A stretch of DNA of 53,951 nt. Source: a bacterium (lineage in GTDB: Bacteria; SZUA-79; Acidulodesulfobacterales; Acidulodesulfobacteraceae). The DNA is taken from assembly GCA_021812245.1 (NCBI GenBank), contig JAKAOK010000011.1, positions 1 through 53,951 of the forward strand, written 5' to 3'. The translations under genes were made by a program, and so were the position numbers. Below are positions 44,531 through 53,220 of this stretch, piece by piece. Each line of letters starts with the position of its first letter. The first letter of the stretch is position 1. The notes beneath the pieces were generated by a model. It searched no databases. It worked only from the letters and a program-made list of their open reading frames with translations, and was not told the DNA's origin.

Positions 44531-45499
44531 ATGTATATCCTTATTTCATTTTTGTTGTTTATTTTATTCCTTATAATTTCATCGGTTTTTTCCATTTCGG
44601 AATCTTCGGTATTTTCCCTTACTCAGGCAGATATAGATGAATTAAATATGAGGAAAAAAAATAAGGTGATTTTTCTGATACGAAACTCGTCTGTATTCCT
44701 TGTAATAATTTTGATAGGAAATATGGCGGCGAATGTTATAACGGCAAGCATCGGGTCTATAATTTTAAACCAATATTTTAAACATATACCGGTTATTTAT
44801 TCTATTATATCCATTTCGCTTATCCTTATAATTCTTGCGGAAATAGTTCCTAAGATAATCGCCCTTAAAAAACCCATTGAATTATCTTTATTGGTTTCCC
44901 ATATGTTTTTCCATGCCGTCTATTTTGCAGGATTGTTAATAGAAAAAACAGGCTTTGCCGGAAGGCGGCTTCAACTAAAAAAGGAAGAGTCGATATCCAA
45001 TGAAGAATTAAGAACGATTATTGAAATAGGCAAAAATGAAGGGGAGATAAAAGAAAAAGAATACGAATTTATAAAAAATTTTTTAAAACTTTCATATTTA
45101 AAAGCCTCTAATATTATGACTAAAAAAGATAACGTGTTCGAATTGGACGTTAACACTCCGGTTTCCTCCGCCGTAGAACTTATAGAAACCAATCATTTCT
45201 CGCGGATTCCGATATATTTCAGGGAAAAAGACAATATAATAGGGATAATCCTTGCTAAGAATATCCTGCCCAAGGTTTATAATAAAAGCGAAGAAAAAAG
45301 AACTCTTAATTCTTTCCTGATAAAACCTTATTTTATTCCCGGTTCTAAAAATGCGCTCGAACTCTTCAGGGAACTTCAAAAGAAAAAAATACATATTGCC
45401 GTCGTAGTCAACGAATATGGAAAAATGGCGGGTATTATAACTATGGAGGACCTGCTGGAAGAAATTTTCGGAGAAATAGAGGATGAATATGACGTCTAA
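44531..45499 (+). CDS. CNNM/CorC-type membrane protein with CBS domains, short form
   Basis: DUF21 (CNNM transmembrane) protein of 322 residues. The membrane region with several helices lies in the first 130 residues, and a CBS pair runs from about 195 to the end (NIMTKKDNVFELDVNTPVSSA ... GIITMEDLLEEIFGEIEDEYDV). The C-terminal CorC_HlyC domain present in most of the family is missing. Such proteins transport or sense Mg/Co ions; the 'hemolysin' label is historical. Its stop overlaps the next homologue, so the two probably act together. Confidence 0.82.
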   Translation: MYILISFLLFILFLIISSVFSISESSVFSLTQADIDELNMRKKNKVIFLIRNSSVFLVIILIGNMAANVITASIGSIILNQYFKHIPVIYSIISISLILIILAEIVPKIIALKKPIELSLLVSHMFFHAVYFAGLLIEKTGFAGRRLQLKKEESISNEELRTIIEIGKNEGEIKEKEYEFIKNFLKLSYLKASNIMTKKDNVFELDVNTPVSSAVELIETNHFSRIPIYFREKDNIIGIILAKNILPKVYNKSEEKRTLNSFLIKPYFIPGSKNALELFRELQKKKIHIAVVVNEYGKMAGIITMEDLLEEIFGEIEDEYDV

Positions 45500-46733
45500 T
45501 AATATATATATTTATATCGTTATAATAATTGCGGCTATATTTTTTGAAGGATTTTTTGCCGGTTCCGAAATAGGGATCATCAGCTACGATAAAATTAAAA
45601 TTAAGCATAAAGAGGCTAAGGGAAGCAGGCTTGCAAAATTTTTACTTTTAATGACAAGAAAACCGGAAAACACCTTTTCCACTTCATTAATTGGAAATAA
45701 TATTGCATACACCTCTGCAACGATTCTTGCTACCGCCCTTATATACGAATATGCAAAATCTTATACTCCGTTTGCGGTAGCGGTTATTCTTACGCCGGTT
45801 ATGGTTATTTTCGGAGAAATTATTCCAAAGATGCTCTTCAGGCGTCACGCAAACAGCCTTATGCTAAAGAGCATCCCGCTTATAACCGTTTTTACCGTCA
45901 TATTCTTTCCCGTAAATATAATTTTTATAGCCCTTTCTAAACTATTAAATTTAATTTTTAAAAGCAAGTCTAAAAATGTTTTTTTAACGAAAGATGAACT
46001 TATTAAAGTTCTTACGATTAGCGGAAATATTGAAGAATTTAAAGAATACGATAAAAAAATAATAAAAAGGATATTTGAATTCGGAAATAAAACTTCAAAA
46101 GATATTATGATTCCCCTTATAAACGTGATAGCATTAAACGAAAACGACGGCGTAAACAAAGCAAGGCAGATTTTCTGGAATACTAATTATTCAAGAATAC
46201 CTGTTTATAAAGACCGCATAGACAATATATCAAGCTTAGTTTTTGCTTTCGACATATATAATCCCGAAAATGCAGATAGAGTTGTGGGGGAAATTGCAAA
46301 ACCGGTATTATTTATACCAGAGACCTTAAAAATATCCAACATAATGCTCAAAATGCAAAAAAGCCGCCAGCAGATGGTCGTGGTCGTGGATGAATACGGC
46401 GGAGCATCCGGGATAATAACATTCGAAGATATTCTCGAAGAAATAGTGGGCGAAATCAGGGACGAAACCGACGAAGAAGAAGCTATGTATAAAAAAATAG
46501 GCAAAAATACTTATTTAATAAACACAAGGCTGACTTTAGACGAGCTATCCGAACTCTTTAACGTAGGCGTAATAAATAGTCCGGAAGCGGACTATGAAAC
46601 CGTATCAGGATTAATAATGGACAGGCTTGGACGCATACCCGTTCCCGGCGAAAAATTTACGATAGATAATATAAATTTTACCGTGTCCAAATCGACAAGC
46701 AAATCAATAAAAGAAGTGGTTATAAACTTTTAA
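45489..46733 (+). CDS. CNNM/CorC-type membrane protein with CBS and CorC_HlyC domains
   Basis: Full-length relative of the preceding gene, about 414 residues. A DUF21 membrane domain covers about residues 1-180, a CBS pair about 205-325 (ending GIITFEDILEEIVGEI) and a C-terminal transporter-associated domain from about 335 (TYLINTRLTLDELSELFNV). The ATG at 45489 has AGAGG six bases upstream within the end of the previous gene; another ATG two codons earlier is too close to it. Likely a metal-ion transporter or regulator. Confidence 0.85.
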   Translation: MTSNNIYIYIVIIIAAIFFEGFFAGSEIGIISYDKIKIKHKEAKGSRLAKFLLLMTRKPENTFSTSLIGNNIAYTSATILATALIYEYAKSYTPFAVAVILTPVMVIFGEIIPKMLFRRHANSLMLKSIPLITVFTVIFFPVNIIFIALSKLLNLIFKSKSKNVFLTKDELIKVLTISGNIEEFKEYDKKIIKRIFEFGNKTSKDIMIPLINVIALNENDGVNKARQIFWNTNYSRIPVYKDRIDNISSLVFAFDIYNPENADRVVGEIAKPVLFIPETLKISNIMLKMQKSRQQMVVVVDEYGGASGIITFEDILEEIVGEIRDETDEEEAMYKKIGKNTYLINTRLTLDELSELFNVGVINSPEADYETVSGLIMDRLGRIPVPGEKFTIDNINFTVSKSTSKSIKEVVINF

Positions 46734-46755
46734 AGAATAGGAAAGGGGGGGGATA

Positions 46756-46790
46756 TAAAATGGGTCAGATTTAAAATCTGACCCATTTTA
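46756..46790. terminator. Bidirectional terminator between the CorC-type gene and trxA
   Basis: A 17-bp perfect inverted repeat with the same GTCAGATTTAAAATCTGAC core as the hairpin at 16743, between convergent genes, with T-rich tails. Acts as an intrinsic terminator on both strands. Confidence 0.78.
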
Positions 46791-46826
46791 TTTTTATTTA
46801 ACCCCTTTTATTCGTATAATTTGCCG

Positions 46827-47162
46827 TTAATTACCAACGACTTTGTCAATCATCTGTTTGAAAGAACCTTTTGGAGCCGCTCCTACTATCTGGTCGGCGA
46901 CTTGCCCTTTATTGAAGAGAATTACGGTGGGTATTCCCCTTATTCCGTACTTGCCCGGAATAACCTGATTTTCGTCAACATTGACTTTGCCGACTTTAAT
47001 TTTTCCGTCGTAATCCGATGCAATTTCATCGACTACCGGAGCAACCGCCCTGCATGGAGCGCACCATACAGCCCAAAAATCGACAAGCACAGGCTTATCG
47101 GATTTTAAAACCTCGGCATCGAAATTTGAATCCGTAAACGCTAAAACTTTTTCTGAAGCCAT
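46827..47162 (-). CDS. trxA: Thioredoxin
   Basis: Cytoplasmic thioredoxin of 111 residues. The redox site reads WCAPC in [18 protein letters not shown] near residue 29-46, where WCGPC is most common, and the cis-Pro loop [10 protein letters not shown] lies near 73-82. It is preceded by AGGAGG. It lies downstream of the Mrp-type ATPase on the same strand. Confidence 0.93.
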   Translation of the reverse strand: MASEKVLAFTDSNFDAEVLKSDKPVLVDFWAVWCAPCRAVAPVVDEIASDYDGKIKVGKVNVDENQVIPGKYGIRGIPTVILFNKGQVADQIVGAAPKGSFKQMIDKVVGN

Positions 47163-47232
47163 TTGGTAAATCCTCCTTAATGAATTTAATATTTTTTTTA
47201 TGTTTACATCTTTTAAATATCGTTTTATGGTT

Positions 47233-48177
47233 TTATACCCCGACCTTCTGCTCAGACCTTAAAATTAAAGAATCCGATATTTTATTAAATACCGATTTTA
47301 CCTCGGGATGTATGTCTTTGGTCATTATAGGCTCACCTTTGTCCGACAGTTCGCAAATATCTTCGACTATAGGTATTTCCCCGAGGAAATTTACGCCCAA
47401 TTTTTCGGCAGCCGCCTTTGCCCCGCCATGTTTAAATATATCCGAACGCTTGTTGCAATGCGGGCAAATGAAATAGCTCATATTTTCGACTATTCCGAAA
47501 ACCGGCACATTCACCTTATCGAACATGGCAAGAGCTTTCTTTGCATCTATAAGCGAAATATCCTGCGGGGTCGAAACGACTACGGCGAAATTTATCGGAA
47601 CGGTCTGTACCAGCGTAAGCTGAATATCGCCGGTTCCCGGAGGAAGATCGACCACGAGAAAATCTATTTCTCCCCACTCCACATCTTTTAAGAACTGGGT
47701 TATAACCTGCATTACCACCGGGCCTCTCCATATAGCAGGAGCATCTTCCGGAATTAAAAATCCTAATGACATAAGTTTGATTCCGAATTTCTCAAGGGGG
47801 ACAATTTTATTATTAGATGTAAGGTCGGGTCTTTTGTTTATTCCCATCATAGTAGGAACGCTCGGACCGTAAAGGTCGGCATCTAAAAGTCCTACCTTTT
47901 TCCCCTGGTTTGCAAGCGTAATCGCTAAATTAACGCTGAACGTCGATTTTCCGACCCCGCCTTTGCCGCTTGCAACGGCTATAATGTTTTTCACGCCGCT
48001 TATAGGCGTTTGTTCGTCAAACGGGTTCTTACTTCCGTGCCCGTGCCCTTCGCCGCCTCCGCATCCGCAGGAAGAACCTTCGCCTTCATCTCCGCTCCCG
48101 CATCCGCAGGAGTCCGCGCCTTCTTCATAATAATCTTTATTCCCGTTCATTTCATTTTCGTTGTTTTCCTTATTCAT
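47233..48177 (-). CDS. Mrp/NBP35-type Fe-S cluster carrier ATPase
   Basis: Scaffold or carrier that transfers [4Fe-4S] clusters to apoproteins; 314 residues. A Gly/Cys-rich N-terminal tail ([21 protein letters not shown], about residues 23-42) is followed by the deviant Walker [12 protein letters not shown] near 70-80 and the CPHCNK bridging motif near 235. It would help load the many Fe-S enzymes of the sulfur locus. It starts with an AGAGGGG site and has thioredoxin downstream. Confidence 0.9.
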   Translation of the reverse strand: MNKENNENEMNGNKDYYEEGADSCGCGSGDEGEGSSCGCGGGEGHGHGSKNPFDEQTPISGVKNIIAVASGKGGVGKSTFSVNLAITLANQGKKVGLLDADLYGPSVPTMMGINKRPDLTSNNKIVPLEKFGIKLMSLGFLIPEDAPAIWRGPVVMQVITQFLKDVEWGEIDFLVVDLPPGTGDIQLTLVQTVPINFAVVVSTPQDISLIDAKKALAMFDKVNVPVFGIVENMSYFICPHCNKRSDIFKHGGAKAAAEKLGVNFLGEIPIVEDICELSDKGEPIMTKDIHPEVKSVFNKISDSLILRSEQKVGV

Positions 48178-48251
48178 AAAACCCCTCTTTTAATTTTAAT
48201 TTTAATTTAATAAAAGTTTTTGTATATGGATATATACATATTTATATATTA

Positions 48252-49568
48252 TCATAAATTTTGAGATGTTTCAACCTTAAAAGCATCCATAAATGCGCTG
48301 ACTGAAAACTCGGCTTTGCCCGGCCCTGCCGCACCGTAGCCTTCCGGAACCGGAAGATTATATTTATAATGAATCTCATGCCATTTAAGGAGTAGTTTAA
48401 CATAATATTCCAGCGGAGCGGATGAATTGCCTAATTTTCCGAGTTTGCTGGTTTTTTCCGGACACCACGTAGTATATCTCGGGATAACGCCTTTAGACAT
48501 AAAAAATTCAAGCCCTTCGGCGGTTGAATTTACCGCATCGTCTATACTTTCAAACCCGAACGGCTTAGAAAGCTCTACGCCGGCGACAAAGTTTGGAATA
48601 ACTTTATATTCGCCGAAGACTTCAACTGCGTCCACGATTCTTTTAACCCATTCGTCCCTTCCGATAAATTTAGATTTGCCGGGGCAAATTTTTTCAAAAA
48701 GATTCTTATCCCATACCTCAAAATTAGTATGGTAAATATAAGCGCCGGCGGATTTAAGCCTCATTAAGTTTTTTTGCGTATGCGCCTGTACCACGACTTT
48801 GCTGAGCCATCTTCCTTTAAACTTTTCTTCTATAGCTTCAAGAAACCTGACGTAAAAATCTATTTCCGTACCGCCTTTAAACCCGACCTCGTCTATAATG
48901 CTTCCGCCCGTTAAAGTATATGCTCCCGCGGAAGAATCTTCGGAAGATTCTATTATTGAAAGCGCTCCTATAACTTCCTCGACCGATTTGACCGCGGAAT
49001 AATTTTTATTTGCTTTTTTTTGATTTAAGTAATTTGAGTTCATATCGCAGAATGCGCATTCCGTATGATTTTCAAAATACTGGCACATTCTGAATACGGC
49101 AAGATATATAAGATAGCCCCATTCTATAGTAGGAGCGACGTCCCTGACCGATTTTCCGGATTCAGTTTTTTTTAGCATATAAGACTTTTCCGGAGAAAAA
49201 GAAACATCTCCGATATAACTGCCTTCAAGATAAAGTTTATAATCGCCTGATTCCGGTCCGTATTTAATAATATAAGGGGAAGTTTTATTAATTCTTACCG
49301 AAATAATGGTTCGTTTCAGATTGTAAGGCCCATTTTTAACCGCTATTTCTTCGGGATATTTTTTATTAATTACGTCGCCGTCGTTATCGACGTTGAATGA
49401 AAAAATGAAATACGATTTGCTCGAAAAATTTTCTTCATGCGAAACCTCGTCGAAAGCGATTCCCTGCCTCAAAATATCTTCTTTTATTATTGCTTCCGGG
49501 CTCAGCGAAGGGCCGAATTTTTCTATAAAATAATCCATATCCGCCATGTGGTCTTTGCTTTCATTCAT
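48252..49568 (-). CDS. Radical SAM protein with atypical CX8CX2C cluster motif
   Basis: I recognise the superfamily but not the function. 438 residues. The SAM cluster candidates are Cys162, Cys171 and Cys174 (CQYFENHTECAFC), i.e. CX8CX2C instead of CX3CX2C. They are followed by the glycine-rich AYTLTGGSI near residue 214-222 and VVQAHTQKNL, as expected for a TIM-barrel. The first 150 residues form an additional beta-rich domain of unknown role. No SPASM-type Cys-rich tail is visible. It lies beside mrp and trxA on the same strand, with a separate start and no clear ribosome site. Confidence 0.75.
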   Translation of the reverse strand: MNESKDHMADMDYFIEKFGPSLSPEAIIKEDILRQGIAFDEVSHEENFSSKSYFIFSFNVDNDGDVINKKYPEEIAVKNGPYNLKRTIISVRINKTSPYIIKYGPESGDYKLYLEGSYIGDVSFSPEKSYMLKKTESGKSVRDVAPTIEWGYLIYLAVFRMCQYFENHTECAFCDMNSNYLNQKKANKNYSAVKSVEEVIGALSIIESSEDSSAGAYTLTGGSIIDEVGFKGGTEIDFYVRFLEAIEEKFKGRWLSKVVVQAHTQKNLMRLKSAGAYIYHTNFEVWDKNLFEKICPGKSKFIGRDEWVKRIVDAVEVFGEYKVIPNFVAGVELSKPFGFESIDDAVNSTAEGLEFFMSKGVIPRYTTWCPEKTSKLGKLGNSSAPLEYYVKLLLKWHEIHYKYNLPVPEGYGAAGPGKAEFSVSAFMDAFKVETSQNL

Positions 49569-49738
49569 TTGTCTATTTTATTATATCTTAAAAAAAAATT
49601 CAATTTTTTCTTTACATTAATAAAAGAAAATATTACAATAATAAAAAATATATGAAGTTCTAAATTACACAAAATAGATTTATTTATTTTTTATTTTTAT
49701 AACATTAATGTAATTAATAACTAAATAGAGGTTAAAAA

Positions 49739-50800
49739 ATGAAAACTCTGCAGGCAAGACTTTATATTCTTTTCTCTCTTTTTTTCTTAAGCAGGGAAAA
49801 ATTAATAAAAGACACTATAACAAATATACCGAGCGGTTACAAAAATATCGCATACTTAACCGATATAGAATTTACTGTTTTCGCATACTTTGCTTATAAA
49901 TATATCCATTCGTCCGCTAAAGAAAAAAAAGAATTCGAAAAAAACGGGGTAACGGTTTCCTATAAAGAATTAAACCGGTTATATGTTTCTACGCCTCATC
50001 TCGCCACTGTTCTTAAAAAGCTTCAGGATGAAAAGCTCATTAAAAAATCTACATTAAGCGAAGATAAAAGAAAAACCAATTATATTCTTCCTTACGCCGA
50101 GCTTAAAAAGTTTAACGAAATAAATATAACAGCATTACAGTTTTGCAATTTCACCGATTCCGATATTCCGGTTATCGACAGCTTGATACGCGGCGTTATC
50201 GACTTATTAAAAAGCAATAAAATAATAACGGAAACTCAGGAAAAAAATCTTGCGGAGTTTTTGCTTAAATCGGATAATTACAATAAATTCTATTACATTG
50301 CGCTTGCATTATGGACAAGCAGATATCTTATCACAAACTTTCAGATAAAATTAATGGGGCCGTCCGAATTTATGGTATATGCAATGATAATAACATATTA
50401 TATAAACAACGAAAAAAAGCCTATAACCACCAAAAAGGTCAAGGAAGAAACAGGTCTTGCCCCGTCCATTATCAGCCAGAGCTTTAAAAAATTTATTGAC
50501 GAGGATATAATAACTAGAAAAGAAATAAATAAATTTAAAGTATATTTTTATATAAACAGAAGAAGCCTTGAAAAGAGGCTTGCTATCGACACTGTTCTAA
50601 TCGATGAAATCACAAAAAATTTTAAAAAAAGCGAAGATAATAAATTCGAAAAGTTCGTGGCCAAGTTAAGCAATGCGGTAACAAATAAACTAAACCGACT
50701 GGGAACAAACAAAATATGTCCGAATAAAAAATGCGGAATGGAAATCCCCTTAATGCCGGGGCTTAAATTTTGTCCATATTGCGGGGAAAAAGTTGCTTAA
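49739..50800 (+). CDS. Predicted regulator with two MarR-like winged helices and a C-terminal zinc ribbon
   Basis: I do not recognise a characterised homologue. 353 residues. The first region (about 40-115) has a MarR-like winged helix with YKELNRLYVSTPHLATVLKKL and a wing with LSEDKRKTNY. The second (about 205-285) has TKKVKEETGLAPSIISQSFKKF. The C-terminus holds a zinc ribbon CPNKKC...CPYC (Cys327, 332, 345, 348). It has AGAGG before the ATG. plsY starts at its stop codon, so the two are cotranscribed. DNA binding is inferred from fold patterns only. Confidence 0.6.
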   Translation: MKTLQARLYILFSLFFLSREKLIKDTITNIPSGYKNIAYLTDIEFTVFAYFAYKYIHSSAKEKKEFEKNGVTVSYKELNRLYVSTPHLATVLKKLQDEKLIKKSTLSEDKRKTNYILPYAELKKFNEINITALQFCNFTDSDIPVIDSLIRGVIDLLKSNKIITETQEKNLAEFLLKSDNYNKFYYIALALWTSRYLITNFQIKLMGPSEFMVYAMIITYYINNEKKPITTKKVKEETGLAPSIISQSFKKFIDEDIITRKEINKFKVYFYINRRSLEKRLAIDTVLIDEITKNFKKSEDNKFEKFVAKLSNAVTNKLNRLGTNKICPNKKCGMEIPLMPGLKFCPYCGEKVA

Positions 50801-51421
50801 ATGTATGACATACTTTTTGTATTCGGAGCGTACTTAATAGGCAGCTTCCCAACTTCCGCAATAATTGCAAAATTAAAGGGGGTCCCGGACCTAACGAAAG
50901 AGGGGAGCGGCAACCTTGGAGCTACCAACGTTTCAAGAGTAATAGGAAAGAAATTCGGGTTAATTACTTTAATAATAGACGCCGGAAAAGGATTTTTACC
51001 GGTATTTTTAGCAATTAAGTTATTCGGACGGCACGGATACTCTATGCAGTCCATATCCGCGGCGGATTTAATCTTTCTGTCTTTAATAATAATAGCGCCG
51101 GTTGCGGGACACTGTTTTTCCGTATTTATAAAATTTAAAGGGGGTAAGGGGGTCGCTACCGGACTTGGAGTTTTCTTGGCCGTTTCCCCGGAAGCCGTTT
51201 TAATTGCTTTTTTAATATTTCTGGCAATATTATTTTCTTCTAAATACGTTTCACTCGCTTCTATCGTAAGCGCATTTTTTATGCCGTTTTTAGTATTTTA
51301 TACGCTAAAAAATATTTATATATTTGCCGCTTCGATGCTCATAGCGGCATTGATAATATATAAACATTCCCAGAATATAAAAAGGCTCATAAACGGCACC
51401 GAAAACCGAATAAAAAAATAA
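50801..51421 (+). CDS. plsY: Acyl-phosphate glycerol-3-phosphate acyltransferase
   Basis: Membrane enzyme that transfers an acyl group from acyl phosphate to glycerol 3-phosphate in phospholipid synthesis. 206 residues with five or more membrane helices. The family motifs are present: GSGNLGATNVSR near residue 35-46 and FKGGKGVATGLG near 109-120. The ATG begins right at the stop of the preceding regulator-like gene. Confidence 0.93.
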   Translation: MYDILFVFGAYLIGSFPTSAIIAKLKGVPDLTKEGSGNLGATNVSRVIGKKFGLITLIIDAGKGFLPVFLAIKLFGRHGYSMQSISAADLIFLSLIIIAPVAGHCFSVFIKFKGGKGVATGLGVFLAVSPEAVLIAFLIFLAILFSSKYVSLASIVSAFFMPFLVFYTLKNIYIFAASMLIAALIIYKHSQNIKRLINGTENRIKK

Positions 51422-51465
51422 CCTGATTACTTTACTAATATAAACAACATGGAACCTTAATAACT

Positions 51466-51493
51466 GTCATTGCGAGCGTTAGCGAAGCAATCT
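51466..51493. repeat. Short dispersed repeat (GTCATTGCGAGCG type), flanked by direct repeats
   Basis: GTCATTGCGAGCGTTAGCGAAG and following bases match the start of the fragment at 16093. It is flanked by an imperfect 30-base direct repeat: 51423-51454 resembles 51492-51521, the latter being the 3' end of the lipoprotein gene. Confidence 0.5.
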
Positions 51494-51495
51494 GA

Positions 51496-52197
51496 TTATT
51501 TTACTAATATTAGCATGGAACTCAATGCGGTAATTACGTTGTTCACCTTGACTATAGCTTCGTAGATATAAACTTTAGGCGTCTTTTTAGGCAGTTTTAC
51601 CGAAAGTGCCGTCTTATAGAAACCTTCCTCTTCGATATTAGTAGTAGATGTATGAGTATAAAAAATCTTACCGTCTAATCCTTCGAGTATTCTTGTTTCC
51701 TGAATAGAAGAATTTTTAATATTTACGGAGGAACCCAAGGCATCATATTTCATATTTAAGCTTATCTGACCGCCCGATTTAACCGATTTTGGAACGGTGT
51801 AAATTTTTAAATTAGATATCAATACGCCCTTTACTTTATTAAAATTAATTTTAAAACTGCTTTGTGGGTCGTATATAAATTTATTGCTTGCCAGTTTATA
51901 CGGAATATTAAGCATAGATACGCCCCTGATTCCACCTTCACGGGTAACCACATACTTTCCGGTAATATAACCGACCCCGTAACCTATGGACAAGCCTGCC
52001 GCCGTTCCTATTATCGCGCCTATCGGTCCTCCGGTCAGCGCTCCCACTACAAAACCCGTTCCTGCTCCAAACAGAGCCCCCGTCGTCCCGCTTGCCGCCG
52101 TTGCCCTCGAAGTGGCGCATCCGCTAAGCGACGATGACGCTATAAATATAGAGAGCAGAAGAACTAACGGTATCGTGAATTTTTTCTTGATTTTCAT
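51496..52197 (-). CDS. Glycine-zipper lipoprotein
   Basis: Exported lipoprotein of 233 residues. A basic start and hydrophobic signal (about residues 7-25) end with the lipobox LSGC at Cys27. A glycine zipper follows (about 38-85, GALFGAGTGFVVGALTGGPIG), then a beta-rich domain to the end. Such glycine zippers occur in outer-membrane proteins of the SlyB/YMGG type. The precise role is unknown. AAGGAG precedes the ATG. Confidence 0.75.
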   Translation of the reverse strand: MKIKKKFTIPLVLLLSIFIASSSLSGCATSRATAASGTTGALFGAGTGFVVGALTGGPIGAIIGTAAGLSIGYGVGYITGKYVVTREGGIRGVSMLNIPYKLASNKFIYDPQSSFKINFNKVKGVLISNLKIYTVPKSVKSGGQISLNMKYDALGSSVNIKNSSIQETRILEGLDGKIFYTHTSTTNIEEEGFYKTALSVKLPKKTPKVYIYEAIVKVNNVITALSSMLILVK

Positions 52198-52223
52198 AAA
52201 ACAAAATCTCCTTTTTTATTTTT

Positions 52224-52615
52224 TTATTTAATTTTGTTTTCTTCATAGCTCACAAAAGACATAAATTTAAAAAGCTCGCTTTCTATTTTAAATATGTTTT
52301 CAAATATTATATCGGTAATTATATTCTTATCTTGATTGTTTGTGTAGAGGGGCATGCCTCCATTGTATTCATTCCGCGAAAATCTGTTTATCCATACGAT
52401 ATCTCCGTTGATTCTTAAAAGAATGTATTGCAGTTTAACTGGATAAATCCCGATTTTCCGGCTAACCCCAACATACTCCTTTCGGAAGAAAATATAAAGC
52501 CTATTCCGTCTTTGGAAATATCGTTTATTTCTATAGAAAATACGTGATTGTCTATCATCATCTGCGTTTCTATATATTCCGTTTCCAACCTAACACTAAA
52601 ATCAGCAATTAATCC
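52224..52615 (-). pseudogene. Frameshifted PilZ-domain protein
   Basis: Two adjacent frames read as one PilZ-like domain. The first (about 52615-52460) gives SIEINDISKDGIGFIFSSE, the conserved PilZ core, then hits a stop. The second frame, from about 52470 down to the stop at 52224, continues with PVKLQYILLRINGDIVWINRF. One missing A in the GGAAAATC run near 52460 would join them. The original start is unclear. PilZ domains bind cyclic-di-GMP. This may be a real pseudogene or a sequencing error. It accounts for most of the 52198-52637 gap. Confidence 0.6.
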
Positions 52616-52637
52616 CTTTATATTTTTTATATTTTAA

Positions 52638-53213
52638 TTATACCGCTTTTGACGCCGGTTTGCCAAAAAATCTTTCCTTTTCGCTGTAAATGCAGCCGCA
52701 GTAATTCTGGCGGTATAAATCATACTCGTAAGACAGTTTTATCCCTTCTTTATAACCTTGCCTGAAGTCTTCGTAATAAAAATTTACGCCGTATTTTTTT
52801 TGCAGGTTGAAACCCGTTTCTTTAATATAATCATGATTTTGGCGTTTGCTGTATAAAAGCGTCGTTGAAAAATGTGTAAATTTTGAAGACTTAGCGAGGG
52901 CGGCGGTTTTCTCGAGTCTGTTCCCAAGGCAGTAATAACAGCGGTTTTCTTCCCTGAAAACGATGTTTCTGATAAATTCTTCCATATCGTAATTTTTTTC
53001 GTAAATTACCTTAAGACCTACGGCTTCGCTGAATTTCTTTAAAGATTCCTCCCGCCTGAGATATTCGCTGTAGGGATGAATGTTAGGATTATAGAAGTAA
53101 CCGATAACTTTATCGAATTTGTTACCCGGAGGAGTGGCGACGGCAACAGTATAAGGATACATTAAACAAGGTGAACAGCATATATGGAGCAAAAGTTTTT
53201 TTTCGGATTCCAT
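52638..53213 (-). CDS. queH: Epoxyqueuosine reductase QueH
   Basis: Catalyses the last step of queuosine synthesis in tRNA, replacing QueG. 191 residues. The Cys pairs are in place: HICCSPC near residue 10-16, RCYYCLGNRL near 96-105 and YCGCIYSE near 175-182. Segments GYFYNPNIHPYSEYLRR and LLYSKRQNHDYI are typical. Adjacent to, but not overlapping, the coiled-coil gene upstream. Confidence 0.88.
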   Translation of the reverse strand: MESEKKLLLHICCSPCLMYPYTVAVATPPGNKFDKVIGYFYNPNIHPYSEYLRREESLKKFSEAVGLKVIYEKNYDMEEFIRNIVFREENRCYYCLGNRLEKTAALAKSSKFTHFSTTLLYSKRQNHDYIKETGFNLQKKYGVNFYYEDFRQGYKEGIKLSYEYDLYRQNYCGCIYSEKERFFGKPASKAV

Positions 53214-53220
53214 TTTTCCA

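Noticed and set aside
44531-46733. Hemolysins
   Set aside because: The name is historical; the DUF21-CBS architecture indicates metal-ion transporters, with no toxin feature.
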